This document shows positions 18,698 through 27,425 of a DNA stretch of 64,000 nt, one piece after another. Under the pieces are notes generated by a model that did not search any database, was not told the origin of the DNA, and worked only from the letters and a program-made list of their open reading frames with translations. This DNA is from JABDMH01 sp050298535 (GTDB lineage: Bacteria > Bacteroidota > Bacteroidia > Chitinophagales > Saprospiraceae). The stretch is taken from positions 12,127-76,126 of the forward strand of contig JBNKUI010000048.1 in assembly GCA_050298535.1 (NCBI GenBank). The letters run 5' to 3'. Every line of letters starts with the position of its first letter. Positions within the stretch are counted from its first letter, which is position 1. Made by a program: the position numbers and the translations under genes.

Positions 18698-18730
18698 AAT
18701 CTCCCTGAACTCAGGCGGGGAGATTTTTTT
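18698..18730. terminator. Intrinsic terminator
   Basis: AATCTCCC (18698-18705) pairs with GGGGAGATT (18717-18725) across an 11-base loop, and a run of T follows on the + strand. It is the terminator of the 1650-residue protein gene. It slightly overlaps the end of the convergent marC gene, whose stop codon is at 18729. Confidence 0.85.
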
Positions 18731-19304
18731 ATTTGGGAATGACCAGAAGATGTTCTTTAAAAATCTTGACAGAAATAGCCAGTAAAATGATGCCGAAGAC
18801 CTTCCTAAGAACATTAGCACCTGACTGACCTATCTTTCTCTCGATCCAATTGGAGCTTCTCAAGACCAGGAATACAAGTATCATGTTGACAACTATACCA
18901 ACAATTATGTTTGTCGTGTCATATTGTGCTCTCAATGTCAAAATAGTGGTAAGCGTGCCTGCACCAGCAATAAGCGGAAAAGCGATCGGCACGACTGTGG
19001 AAGAGCTGGAGGCATGGTCATCCCGAAAAAGATGTATTCCCAATATCATTTCCATACCGATCAGGAATATGACGATGGCTCCGGCAATGGCAAACGAGGA
19101 AATGTCGACCCCGAAGAGCCGAAGCAAATTTTCACCGAAAAATAAAAATGCCAACATAATGATTCCAGCTATCCAGGTAGCTTTACCGGATTGAATATTA
19201 TGTCCTTTCCGTTTGAGGTCGATTATATTAGGTAGTGATCCGGGTATATCGATTACTGAAAACAATATCAAGCTGACAGAGACTATTTCTTTGAGTTCCA
19301 ACAT
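18729..19304 (-). CDS. MarC-family integral membrane protein
   Basis: A 191-residue protein with about six transmembrane helices. The conserved MarC/UPF0056 pieces are present: VIDIPGSLPNIIDL in the first helix loop, FAIAGAIVIFLIGMEMI in the middle, and PIAFPLIAGAGTLTTILTL in the fourth. The family was named after the multiple antibiotic resistance locus, but a resistance role is not supported experimentally. Substrate and direction are unknown. The gene is single and converges with the giant protein gene. Confidence 0.85.
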   Translation of the reverse strand: MLELKEIVSVSLILFSVIDIPGSLPNIIDLKRKGHNIQSGKATWIAGIIMLAFLFFGENLLRLFGVDISSFAIAGAIVIFLIGMEMILGIHLFRDDHASSSSTVVPIAFPLIAGAGTLTTILTLRAQYDTTNIIVGIVVNMILVFLVLRSSNWIERKIGQSGANVLRKVFGIILLAISVKIFKEHLLVIPK

Positions 19305-19342
19305 AGGTTCCTAATTGTCAAGTGATCCCTTGTTTATGTAAG

Positions 19343-20680
19343 TTATACAAAGGGAATCCATTCTATGCGCAAGGTGTATCGAGTAGATTCTGTGATACAA
19401 AAGCGATGATCAATCCTCTTACCGATGATCCAACAGATGTCCGGACCCGAAAGCATCAGCCACTGCCTTTCCTTGTCCAATTTGCTCATTTTCTGATTGG
19501 TAAAGAACTTCTTGATTTTTTGTCGCTTTCCATGAAGCCCCAGCGGCTGGAATGCGTCTCCTGATTTCCAGTGCCTGATGACCAGTGGATACCGGAGCTT
19601 TTGGGCATCGAAGTAGGCTACTTCATCATGAGTCTGACTGAAATCAATGGCGCCCGTAGCTAGTAATTTAAACTCGAGTCTTCCATCATTTAGATTTACT
19701 GAATGTTCATGTTCTTCAATCGTAATCTCATCGGTAGTTTCTTCCTGTGGTGTACCAAGAAGTAAACGCTTTCGATCTACTATGACGCGATTGTAGGCAC
19801 TCAGGAATTCACCACCGGATCGACCTTCTTCAATGGCTTGAACCATCTGCAGCACCTGAGAATAGTTAAAGCCATATGGTCTTAACCATTCGAAAATGAT
19901 GATGTCTCGCAAAGATGATTCGATCTTCTCCACATCGAAGACAATGGCGTCGCCTTCCACATATTGTTTATCCTCAATTTGATTTTGAAGAAGACCTTCC
20001 AAAAGACGGGCAGTTTTTTGCCATATCGAAATATTTTCTGCCATTCTTCTGCGGAAAGAGGGAATTCTGGATTCTATCTCCGGAATGAGTTGATTTCTCC
20101 AGAAATTGCGTCGGTAGAAGCTCTCACTATTACTTGAATCTTCTCGCGATTCAATCTGCTTTTCGGAAGCAAAAGTCAATATATCCTTCTTGGAAGCAAA
20201 TAGGAGAGGCCTGATTAAATGCTCTCTCTTGGGAGACATTCCCTGCAGCCCAAATATGCCTGCACCCCGACTGATGTTCATCAAGACGGTTTCTATTTGA
20301 TCATCCTGATGGTGAGCGGTGGCTAAATGTTGATATCCGTGCTCTTCCATCACTTCTGAAAACCAGGAATAGCGCAGAATTCTTGCTGCTTCCTGGATGC
20401 CAAGACGATTTTCGCGGGCATACGATGACAGTTCGAAAGTGCGTGAATGAAAAGGTAGATCGTGCCTTTCGGTATATTGACGCACGAAAATTTCATCGCC
20501 ATCAGAATCATCACCGCGCATTTGAAAATTGCAATGTGCTATAGCAATATCCCAACCACCTCTTCGAAATAATTCTGCAAGCACCATGGAGTCTACCCCA
20601 GCACTCACGGCAATCAGGATCTTCTCATCTTTCTCGCTGAGACGGTGATCTTGCATATATGACTCAAATGCTTCCAGCAT
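19343..20680 (-). CDS. tilS: tRNA(Ile)-lysidine synthase
   Basis: A 445-residue PP-loop ATPase that attaches lysine to cytidine 34 of the tRNA(Ile) with CAU anticodon, changing its decoding from AUG to AUA. The PP-loop is ILIAVSAGVDSMVLAELF near residues 21-38, with Ala for the usual second Gly. The IAHCNFQMRG segment and HHQDDQIETVLMNISRGAG follow, as in TilS. The C-terminal substrate-binding domain (about 350-445) includes RHWKSGDAFQPLG. The gene starts six bases after mltG and probably shares a transcript with panB and mltG. It is essential in most bacteria. Confidence 0.93.
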   Translation of the reverse strand: MLEAFESYMQDHRLSEKDEKILIAVSAGVDSMVLAELFRRGGWDIAIAHCNFQMRGDDSDGDEIFVRQYTERHDLPFHSRTFELSSYARENRLGIQEAARILRYSWFSEVMEEHGYQHLATAHHQDDQIETVLMNISRGAGIFGLQGMSPKREHLIRPLLFASKKDILTFASEKQIESREDSSNSESFYRRNFWRNQLIPEIESRIPSFRRRMAENISIWQKTARLLEGLLQNQIEDKQYVEGDAIVFDVEKIESSLRDIIIFEWLRPYGFNYSQVLQMVQAIEEGRSGGEFLSAYNRVIVDRKRLLLGTPQEETTDEITIEEHEHSVNLNDGRLEFKLLATGAIDFSQTHDEVAYFDAQKLRYPLVIRHWKSGDAFQPLGLHGKRQKIKKFFTNQKMSKLDKERQWLMLSGPDICWIIGKRIDHRFCITESTRYTLRIEWIPFV

Positions 20681-20686
20681 AGCCCA

Positions 20687-21718
20687 TCAGAAAATACCGC
20701 GCTGGTCAAGCCATCGTCGGTAGCGGTTTGCATTATTATTATGTTCTCTAATGTTCTCAGCAAAGGCATGGAGTCCGCTATTGTCAGGTCGGGCACACAT
20801 GTACAAGTATTTGTGATCCTCTGCATTGAGTACCGCATCTATGCTGGATATCGAGGGCATGTAAATAGGACCAGGGGGAAGTCCGGCAAATTTATAGGTA
20901 TTGTAAGGGGAGTCCATTTCAAGGTGTTTGTTGAGTACCCGACGCAGTTCGAAATTTCCCACTGCAAAAACGACAGTTGGATCAGCCTGCAGGGGAATGT
21001 TCTTTTCGATTCTATTGAGATAAAGGCCGGCGACACGAGGCCTTTCATGTGCTGCTTGGGTTTCTTTTTCCACTATGGACGCTAGGGTGTATACCTCTTC
21101 TGGCGTCATCGACAATGCTGCTGCCTTATCAGCTCGGTCGTCTTGTTGCCAAAAAAATTCATTTTCTTTCTGCATTCTTGATATGAGAGCATCTGTAGAG
21201 GTCGTCCAAAACATCTCATATGTATTGGGAATAAAGAGACTTAGGATGGTCTCTCTCGTATATCCCCATTTTGCAAGATTCTCCGGACTCAGCACATGCG
21301 TCAGGAACTGAATGGAATCTATCTCCAGATTTTCTGTGATCTGTCCTGACAATTCAGTAATGGTGCGGACATTATTAAAAGTAACTTTCACAGGAGCTTG
21401 CCTCCCGGAGCGGAGGACATTTACCAATTGTCGATTGCTCCATCCCTTCTGAATTTCATATCGGCCAGGCTTAACGGGTTGTTCGTCAAACTTCATCCAT
21501 CCGGCTACTCGTTCATATGAGGAAGGATCTGCTAGAAAATCTTGCTCCCTCATCATGTCAGTAAGGCCTGTGTGAGAAGTACCTGTGGGAATATACAGAA
21601 TAGCAGAATCCTTTACATTAGGTCCTTGAATCCATTGGTAGGCCTTATAGCCAATGATTCCTGCCACGATAAGTAGTACTAAAAGAGCTCCCAAAAGTGT
21701 TTTCCAGACTCTCTTCAT
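20687..21718 (-). CDS. mltG: Endolytic murein transglycosylase MltG
   Basis: A 343-residue protein with one N-terminal transmembrane anchor (about residues 7-24) and a periplasmic YceG/MltG domain. The catalytic Glu is in the conserved stretch LASIVEKETQ, followed by RVAGLYLNRI, LQADPTVVFA, and the C-terminal PYNTYKFAGLPPGPI and LYMCARPDNSGLHAF. It cuts nascent peptidoglycan strands at the membrane and is thought to terminate glycan elongation. It lies between panB and tilS with gaps of nine and six bases, so an operon panB-mltG-tilS is likely. Confidence 0.92.
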   Translation of the reverse strand: MKRVWKTLLGALLVLLIVAGIIGYKAYQWIQGPNVKDSAILYIPTGTSHTGLTDMMREQDFLADPSSYERVAGWMKFDEQPVKPGRYEIQKGWSNRQLVNVLRSGRQAPVKVTFNNVRTITELSGQITENLEIDSIQFLTHVLSPENLAKWGYTRETILSLFIPNTYEMFWTTSTDALISRMQKENEFFWQQDDRADKAAALSMTPEEVYTLASIVEKETQAAHERPRVAGLYLNRIEKNIPLQADPTVVFAVGNFELRRVLNKHLEMDSPYNTYKFAGLPPGPIYMPSISSIDAVLNAEDHKYLYMCARPDNSGLHAFAENIREHNNNANRYRRWLDQRGIF

Positions 21719-21727
21719 GGGTAGTGA

Positions 21728-22543
21728 TTAATACTGTTCTTTTTCATTAGGAAAATCACGACTCTTTACATCTTCAAGGTAGGCTTGCGCAGCTTTTTTG
21801 ATTTCAGAATATAGGTCGAGATAGACACGTAAGAATCGAGGGTGGAATTCCTTGGTGATACCTAGCATGTCGTGAGTGACCAGTACTTGCCCATCAACGT
21901 GATTTCCTGCTCCAATTCCTATGATAGGTATAGAAACAGACTCTGCCACTTCTTTTGCCAGTGTACTGGGGATTTTCTCCAGTACAATAGCAAAACAGCC
22001 AATTTCCTCTAGCATTTTGGCATCATTTCGCAACTGCTCAGCTTCTTCCTCTTCCTTTGCTCGTACAACATAAGTTCCGAATTTATAGATGGACTGTGGA
22101 GTTAAGCCCAGGTGTCCCATTACGGGAACTCCCGCTTTCAGAATCCTTTTGATGGAACTTCTGACAGCTATACCTCCCTCGAGCTTTACGGCGTGCGCAC
22201 CTGATTCCTTCATAATACGGATTGCGCTGCCCAGCGCTTTTCGTGAGTTGCCCTGGTAAGTACCAAATGGAAGGTCCACCACCACCAAAGCACGTTTAAT
22301 ACCTCGAATGACACTACTGGCATGATATATCATCTGATCAAGCGTGATGGGTAGGGTCGTTTCATGCCCCGCCATAACATTGGATGCGGAGTCACCCACC
22401 AGGAGTACTTCAATCCCGGCTTCATCTAAAATGCGAGCCATGGAGTAGTCATAGGCCGTGAGCATGCTTATGCGCTCACCTTTTGACTTCATACGGCGTA
22501 AAGTATGAACGGTGATACGCTTTACTTCTTTATTTACAGACAT
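21728..22543 (-). CDS. panB: 3-methyl-2-oxobutanoate hydroxymethyltransferase
   Basis: A 271-residue enzyme of pantothenate synthesis. It transfers a hydroxymethyl group from methylene-tetrahydrofolate to 2-oxoisovalerate, giving ketopantoate. Family blocks are clear: MLTAYDYSMARILDEAGIEV, VGDSASNVMAGHETTLPI with the Mg-binding Asp, PFGTYQ, GAHAVKLEGG, PVMGHLGLTPQS and the C-terminal IGIGAGNHVDGQVLVTHDML. Length is normal. It is cytoplasmic and functions as a multimer. It is first in a probable operon with mltG and tilS; panC and panD are not in the window. Confidence 0.93.
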   Translation of the reverse strand: MSVNKEVKRITVHTLRRMKSKGERISMLTAYDYSMARILDEAGIEVLLVGDSASNVMAGHETTLPITLDQMIYHASSVIRGIKRALVVVDLPFGTYQGNSRKALGSAIRIMKESGAHAVKLEGGIAVRSSIKRILKAGVPVMGHLGLTPQSIYKFGTYVVRAKEEEEAEQLRNDAKMLEEIGCFAIVLEKIPSTLAKEVAESVSIPIIGIGAGNHVDGQVLVTHDMLGITKEFHPRFLRVYLDLYSEIKKAAQAYLEDVKSRDFPNEKEQY

Positions 22544-22597
22544 AAGTTGATCTTAAGAGACACGAAAGTAGTAAAAACGCTTCATGACTCTCTCATC

Positions 22598-23137
22598 TTA
22601 GTGACGATGTAAAGCTCTTTGATGAGCTTGCCATTCTACTTTATGTAGTTCGTAGTAAAAAACATCGCTATTGTAAAATCGGCCGGTACCTTTTTGGATC
22701 AAACCAGCCTTCTCAAGTACTTTTTGAGAGCCGATATTGTCTGGTGTGGTTACCCCAACGATCTTGTCAAGACCATACTGCTCAAAACCATACTCTAGCA
22801 GGGCTCTGGCTATCTCGGTAGCATATCCTTTTCCCCATGCTTCCTTGGCCAATCTATACCCGATTTCAATCATCTCAGTACCATCCAGGTCCTTCAGACA
22901 TCCCCATCCGATTGGGTTGTCGTCAGTGAGCTCACAGGCCATCCAGATGCCCCTGCCGGGAAAGTCTTTATAGCCCTGACGAATTCTGTCGATACGTTCC
23001 TTCACCGATTTGCGGGTTCTTGGAGGTCCGATATAGCGCATTACATCGGGGTCTCTATGCAGGGCACTAAGAAAATCCAGATCATTGTTCTCAACTTCGC
23101 GAAGGTATAGTCTCGTCGTCTCCAGGATGTGCTTCAT
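22598..23137 (-). CDS. GNAT N-acetyltransferase (RimJ/RimL type)
   Basis: A 179-residue GNAT protein. It starts ETTRLYLREVENNDLDFLSA, typical of the RimJ/RimL branch (Acetyltransf_3). The acetyl-CoA-binding loop is LAKEAWGKGYATEIARALL, and the strand EKIVG-type region is LDKIVGVTTPDNIGSQKVLEKAGL. It would acetylate a small molecule or a protein amino group. No target is suggested by its neighbours. It sits 54 bases upstream of panB on the same strand but with a larger gap than the operon members. Confidence 0.87.
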   Translation of the reverse strand: MKHILETTRLYLREVENNDLDFLSALHRDPDVMRYIGPPRTRKSVKERIDRIRQGYKDFPGRGIWMACELTDDNPIGWGCLKDLDGTEMIEIGYRLAKEAWGKGYATEIARALLEYGFEQYGLDKIVGVTTPDNIGSQKVLEKAGLIQKGTGRFYNSDVFYYELHKVEWQAHQRALHRH

Positions 23138-23258
23138 AATCGTAAGTTGTTACTTCCATAAGACGTATAACAAATGTCATACCTCAATTTTAAACGTCAA
23201 ATCTGGAAATTCCTTATTTATTGTCCGCTGATTAGTAGAGCGAAAACCAAGATTGTGG

Positions 23259-23273
23259 CTGACGTTTTGTCAG
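23259..23273 (+). promoter_or_regulatory. Palindrome upstream of dnaK (candidate heat-shock control site)
   Basis: CTGAC-N5-GTCAG forms a perfect inverted repeat about 140 bases before the dnaK ATG. The intergenic region between the GNAT gene and dnaK is otherwise free of credible genes. The position fits an operator or part of a heat-shock promoter. No CIRCE element was seen. The function is inferred from position and symmetry only. Confidence 0.4.
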
Positions 23274-23411
23274 TTGTATATGGAGCAGTTTTAGTATTAG
23301 ACCGCAATTATGGCAAAAAGCCTGACGAAATGGACCATTATTTTGGTTGGCACTCCGTTTGACCTAGTAGATGAGAAACTTGATTTACGATAAAAGAAAA
23401 ATAAAGTATAC

Positions 23412-25340
23412 ATGGGAAAAATAATAGGTATAGATCTGGGAACCACGAACTCATGTGTGGCAGTAATGGAGGGGAACGAGCCGGTGGTCATCCCAAATGA
23501 CGAGGGAAGACGTACGACGCCTTCCGTTGTGGCATTCATGGATAATGGGGAACGAAAGATTGGAGATCCTGCTAAACGTCAGGCCATTACTAATCCCGAG
23601 AGGACCATCTTTTCAATTAAGCGATTCATGGGGTCAAGGTATTCAGAGGTGAATACTGAGGCAAGTAGAGTGCCTTATGACGTTCAGAAGGGTGATAATG
23701 ATACAATACGTGTAAATATCGAGGGACGTAAGTACACACCACAGGAAATTTCTGCTATGATTCTTCAGAAAATGAAGAAGGTAGCTGAAGACTACCTGGG
23801 CTCTGAGGTTACAGAGGCTGTTGTGACGGTACCAGCGTATTTCAATGATTCGCAGCGACAGGCTACAAAGGAAGCGGGTGAAATCGCAGGATTGACGATC
23901 AAGAGGATTATCAATGAGCCCACTGCCGCAGCGCTTGCTTATGGACTCGATAAGAAAGGTGTTGATGCCACTATAGCGGTATTCGACCTTGGCGGTGGTA
24001 CTTTTGATATTAGTATCCTGGAGCTAGGTGAAGGAGTTTTTGAAGTGAAATCCACGAATGGTGACACCCACCTAGGTGGAGACGACTTTGATCAGGTCTT
24101 GATTGATTTTCTAGCAGATGCCTTTAAATCGCAGGAAAATATAGATCTGAGAAAGGATCCGATGGCACTGCAACGACTGAAAGATGCAGCTGAGAAGGCC
24201 AAAATTGAACTTTCTGCCTCAACCGAGACAGAGGTCAATCTTCCCTATATTACTGCGGTGGATGGTGTGCCTAAGCACCTTGTTCAAAAGATCTCTCGCG
24301 CTAAGTTTGAGCAGCTCGCAGATTCATTAGTTGAGAGGACATTAAAGCCTTGTCAGGAAGCATTGAATGATGCCGGACTCAATAAGAGTGATATTGACGA
24401 AATAATACTGGTGGGTGGATCTACAAGGATCCCAAGAATCCAGCAGGCAGTAGAGGAGTTTTTTGGTAAGAAGCCAAATAAGAGCGTGAATCCGGATGAA
24501 GTAGTAGCTACTGGAGCTGCAATTCAGGGTGGTGTTCTGAGCGGTGATGTACAGGATGTACTATTGCTAGATGTAACGCCCTTGTCAATGGGAATTGAAA
24601 CCATGGGTGGCGTATATGATGTAGTCATAGAGGCCAACTCTACAATCCCTACTAAGAAGTCGAAGGTATATTCTACTGCGTCAGATAATCAGCCTTCAGT
24701 GGAAATTCATATTCTTCAGGGAGAAAGACCTATGGCACGAGACAATCGTACAGTGGGACGGTTTATTTTGGATGGACTACCTCCCTCTCCAAGAGGAGTT
24801 CCTCAGATTGAGGTATCATTTGACATGGATGCCAATGGTATATTGAATGTTCATGCGAAGGATAAAGGTACCGGTAAAGAGCAGAAGATTAGAATTGAAG
24901 CTTCTACCGGACTTTCTAAAGAGGAAATCGAAAGAATGAAGAATGAGGCTGCAGCCAATGCCGAAACTGATAAGGCCGCCAGAGAGAAGGTGGATAAGAT
25001 CAATGCAGCGGATACTTTAATCTTCCAGACAGAGAAACAGCTCAGTGAATTCGGTGATAAAGTACCCGCAGATAAGAAAGGCACCATTGAGAAAGCAGTG
25101 GCTGATCTGAAGGAGGCACATAAAGCTGAGGATTTGGACAAGATTGACGCAGCTACAAAAACGTTGAATGATGCATGGGCAGCAGCAAGTCAGGATATCT
25201 ATCAAGCACAACAAGATGCTGGTACAACCGGAGCTCAGACTTCAGGTGATACGGCTGGTGCAGATGCAAGCAATGGAGCTGGAGAAGCTGAAGATGTGAC
25301 GGATGTTGAGTTTGAGGAAGTTGACGATAAGAAAGATTAA
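23412..25340 (+). CDS. dnaK: Chaperone DnaK (Hsp70)
   Basis: A 642-residue Hsp70. The nucleotide-binding domain (about 1-380) begins MGKIIGIDLGTTNSCVAVME and contains IINEPTAAALAYGLD, FDLGGGTFDISILELG and VGGSTRIPRIQQ. The substrate-binding domain (about 390-505) has LLDVTPLSMGIETMGG and VQILGE-type sequence HILQGERPMARDN. The helical lid and a Gly/Ala/Asp-rich tail end in DVTDVEFEEVDDKKD. It folds nascent and stress-damaged proteins with DnaJ and GrpE, neither of which is adjacent. Expression is probably heat-inducible (see the upstream palindrome). A strong terminator follows. Confidence 0.98.
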   Translation: MGKIIGIDLGTTNSCVAVMEGNEPVVIPNDEGRRTTPSVVAFMDNGERKIGDPAKRQAITNPERTIFSIKRFMGSRYSEVNTEASRVPYDVQKGDNDTIRVNIEGRKYTPQEISAMILQKMKKVAEDYLGSEVTEAVVTVPAYFNDSQRQATKEAGEIAGLTIKRIINEPTAAALAYGLDKKGVDATIAVFDLGGGTFDISILELGEGVFEVKSTNGDTHLGGDDFDQVLIDFLADAFKSQENIDLRKDPMALQRLKDAAEKAKIELSASTETEVNLPYITAVDGVPKHLVQKISRAKFEQLADSLVERTLKPCQEALNDAGLNKSDIDEIILVGGSTRIPRIQQAVEEFFGKKPNKSVNPDEVVATGAAIQGGVLSGDVQDVLLLDVTPLSMGIETMGGVYDVVIEANSTIPTKKSKVYSTASDNQPSVEIHILQGERPMARDNRTVGRFILDGLPPSPRGVPQIEVSFDMDANGILNVHAKDKGTGKEQKIRIEASTGLSKEEIERMKNEAAANAETDKAAREKVDKINAADTLIFQTEKQLSEFGDKVPADKKGTIEKAVADLKEAHKAEDLDKIDAATKTLNDAWAAASQDIYQAQQDAGTTGAQTSGDTAGADASNGAGEAEDVTDVEFEEVDDKKD

Positions 25341-25404
25341 TTTGGATTACAGGATTCTGCCTGGCAGCGCGTAATCTACCATATATATACTTTCTTGAAT
25401 ATAC

Positions 25405-25439
25405 GGGCATCTGATCTGAAAAGATCAGGTGCCTTTTTT
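25405..25439. terminator. Strong intrinsic terminator after dnaK
   Basis: GGCATCTGATCT, then a GAAA tetraloop, then AGATCAGGTGCC, form a near-perfect 12-bp stem (25406-25433) followed by six T on the + strand. It lies between the convergent dnaK and dapB genes; the dapB stop codon follows at 25440. Confidence 0.92.
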
Positions 25440-26165
25440 CTAGAATCCAAGCAGATCCTCCATACCAAAGCATCCCTGTTTACCTACCAACCATTCTGCC
25501 GCCGTGAGTGCCCCTGATGCGAAGCCCTGACGAGAAAATGCAGTATGTTTTATTTCAATGGCATCCACTTCAGAGGTATATTGGATGCTATGGGTCCCAG
25601 GAGTGTCACCAATGCGAAGAGACTCGATGGCAATCTCATCATTCTTGCCATTCGTTTCGTTTATCCAACTGCCTTTTCTTCTAATATTTTCAAGAATGCC
25701 TTCTGCCAGTGTGATCGCCGTACCGCTCGGAGCATCCAGCTTTTGTGTATGATGTATCTCCTGCATTTCGACATCGTATTCCGGTAAATTGTTCATCCGG
25801 ATAGCGAGATATCGATTGAGTGCAAAGAAGAGGTTGACCCCAATGCTATAATTTGAGGCATAGAAGAAAGCCGAGTTTGCTTTGGTGCAGACTGTTTTTA
25901 TTTCATCCATTCGTTCTAACCAGCCAGTAGTGCCAGAAACAACTGGCACACCCTGTTTCAGCGAAGTGGCAATATTCTGAAAAGCTGCCTCAGGTCGCGT
26001 AAATTCAATAGCTACATCAGCTGTTACAGGGGAAAGATCTACAAGGGAATCTGTGGCGTTCACATCTATTTTTAGTGAAATGTCATGTCCCTTCTCTATT
26101 GCGATTTTCTCAATCGTTTTACCCATCTTTCCATAACCTATCAAAGCGATCTTTAGCATAGTCAT
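25440..26165 (-). CDS. dapB: 4-hydroxy-tetrahydrodipicolinate reductase
   Basis: A 241-residue enzyme of lysine and diaminopimelate synthesis. The N-terminal Rossmann domain starts LKIALIGYGKMGKTIE. FTRPEA and PVVSGTTGW line the cofactor site. The catalytic segment EIHHTQKLDAPSGTA holds the His and Lys used for proton transfer and substrate binding. The short length is normal for Bacteroidota DapB. Two ATG codons lie at 26165 and 26159; the second (MLKIALIG) is closer to the usual family start. It diverges from hemE. Confidence 0.93.
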   Translation of the reverse strand: MTMLKIALIGYGKMGKTIEKIAIEKGHDISLKIDVNATDSLVDLSPVTADVAIEFTRPEAAFQNIATSLKQGVPVVSGTTGWLERMDEIKTVCTKANSAFFYASNYSIGVNLFFALNRYLAIRMNNLPEYDVEMQEIHHTQKLDAPSGTAITLAEGILENIRRKGSWINETNGKNDEIAIESLRIGDTPGTHSIQYTSEVDAIEIKHTAFSRQGFASGALTAAEWLVGKQGCFGMEDLLGF

Positions 26166-26246
26166 TCTATTGTCATATTGAAACGACCAAATATCGAGAT
26201 AATCGTCGAATATCCTACCTTCACAACTCGAAGAAAGTCCTCCTCA

Positions 26247-27275
26247 TTGATACAGAACGATTTATTACTGCAAACCCTAGCGGGAAAGGAAACTCACAGA
26301 CCACCAGTCTGGCTTATGAGACAAGCCGGTAGGATTCTACCCGAATACAGGGCAATTCGATCTTCACTGTCAGGCTTTAAAGAGTTGGTATCTACCCCTG
26401 AGCTTGCAGCTGAAGTCACGGTACAGCCTGTTGACATTCTTGGGGTGGATGCGGCTATTATATTTAGTGATATCCTGGTCATACCCGAGTGTATGGGGCT
26501 GGACTATACCATGGTGGAAAAAGTGGGACCTCGATTTCCGGTGACCATAGAAAATGCTACGGATGTGGATCGGCTCATTTCCGGTGCTGGGGCGGCTGAA
26601 AGACTTCAGTATGTATTTGAAGCCATTCGAGCTACAAAGAAAGTACTTAACGCACGGGTTCCGCTGATTGGTTTCTCTGGCGCTCCTTGGACTCTTCTGG
26701 CGTACATGGTGGAAGGAGGTGGAAGCAAAACATTCTCGAAGGCCAAGTCATTGCTGTATCGTGAGCCTGCACTTGCACATAAGCTTCTTACGCGTATTAC
26801 AGAAACGGTCATTGCCTATCTTAAATTGAAGATTGAATCCGGAGTGGATGTAGTGCAACTATTTGATAGTTGGTCAGGAATACTCAATCAACCGTTATAT
26901 CGAGAATTTGGGTTGCCCTATATCGAGCAAATCTGCAATGCCATAAAGGATGATACACCCACCATCGTATTCAGCAAGGGAGCCTGGTTTTCCCTACAGG
27001 ATCTTAACGATATTGATGGAGTGACTATTGGTCTGGATTGGCAAACTAGTCCAGAATTGGCTCGGGAGATCTTTGGCAAGGAACGAGTCCTCCAGGGTAA
27101 TCTTGATCCCAGTTGTCTGTTGAGTTCTCTTGATGTAATTGAGTCGAAGACCAAGGATATGATCCAGGCCTTTGGTCGGCATCATATAGCCAATCTGGGT
27201 CATGGCGTATATCCTAATACCCCGGTAGAACACGTGAAAGCCTTCATCGACACCGTACAATCATATAGATATTAA
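26247..27275 (+). CDS. hemE: Uroporphyrinogen decarboxylase
   Basis: HemE removes four carboxyl groups from uroporphyrinogen III to give coproporphyrinogen III in haem synthesis. The conserved N-terminal block RPPVWLMRQAGRILPEYR, the Asp-containing FSDILVIPE, the GFSGAPWTLLAYMVEGGGS loop and LGHGVYPNTPVEHV near the end are all present. There is no ATG before the conserved block. I choose the TTG at 26247, which gives a start of the usual family form (L/M-IQNDLLLQTL) and 342 residues. A TTG at 26178 is possible but would leave only 12 bases between it and the divergent dapB start. Confidence 0.92.
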   Translation: MIQNDLLLQTLAGKETHRPPVWLMRQAGRILPEYRAIRSSLSGFKELVSTPELAAEVTVQPVDILGVDAAIIFSDILVIPECMGLDYTMVEKVGPRFPVTIENATDVDRLISGAGAAERLQYVFEAIRATKKVLNARVPLIGFSGAPWTLLAYMVEGGGSKTFSKAKSLLYREPALAHKLLTRITETVIAYLKLKIESGVDVVQLFDSWSGILNQPLYREFGLPYIEQICNAIKDDTPTIVFSKGAWFSLQDLNDIDGVTIGLDWQTSPELAREIFGKERVLQGNLDPSCLLSSLDVIESKTKDMIQAFGRHHIANLGHGVYPNTPVEHVKAFIDTVQSYRY

Positions 27276-27425
27276 TATCCTGTATGATTGGATTACTCTG
27301 ATGCCTGGTAGTGGTTGAACCTCAGGCTGTTAGACATTGTTTGTAAATATTAGTTTTTAACTCTGATCAATTTGTCTAAATTTGAACAGATAGACGTGAT
27401 GGAACAAAAACCAGAAGTACAATCG

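Noticed and set aside
23174..23362. 62-codon forward frame upstream of dnaK
   Set aside because: It covers the probable dnaK control region including the palindrome and shows no family pattern.
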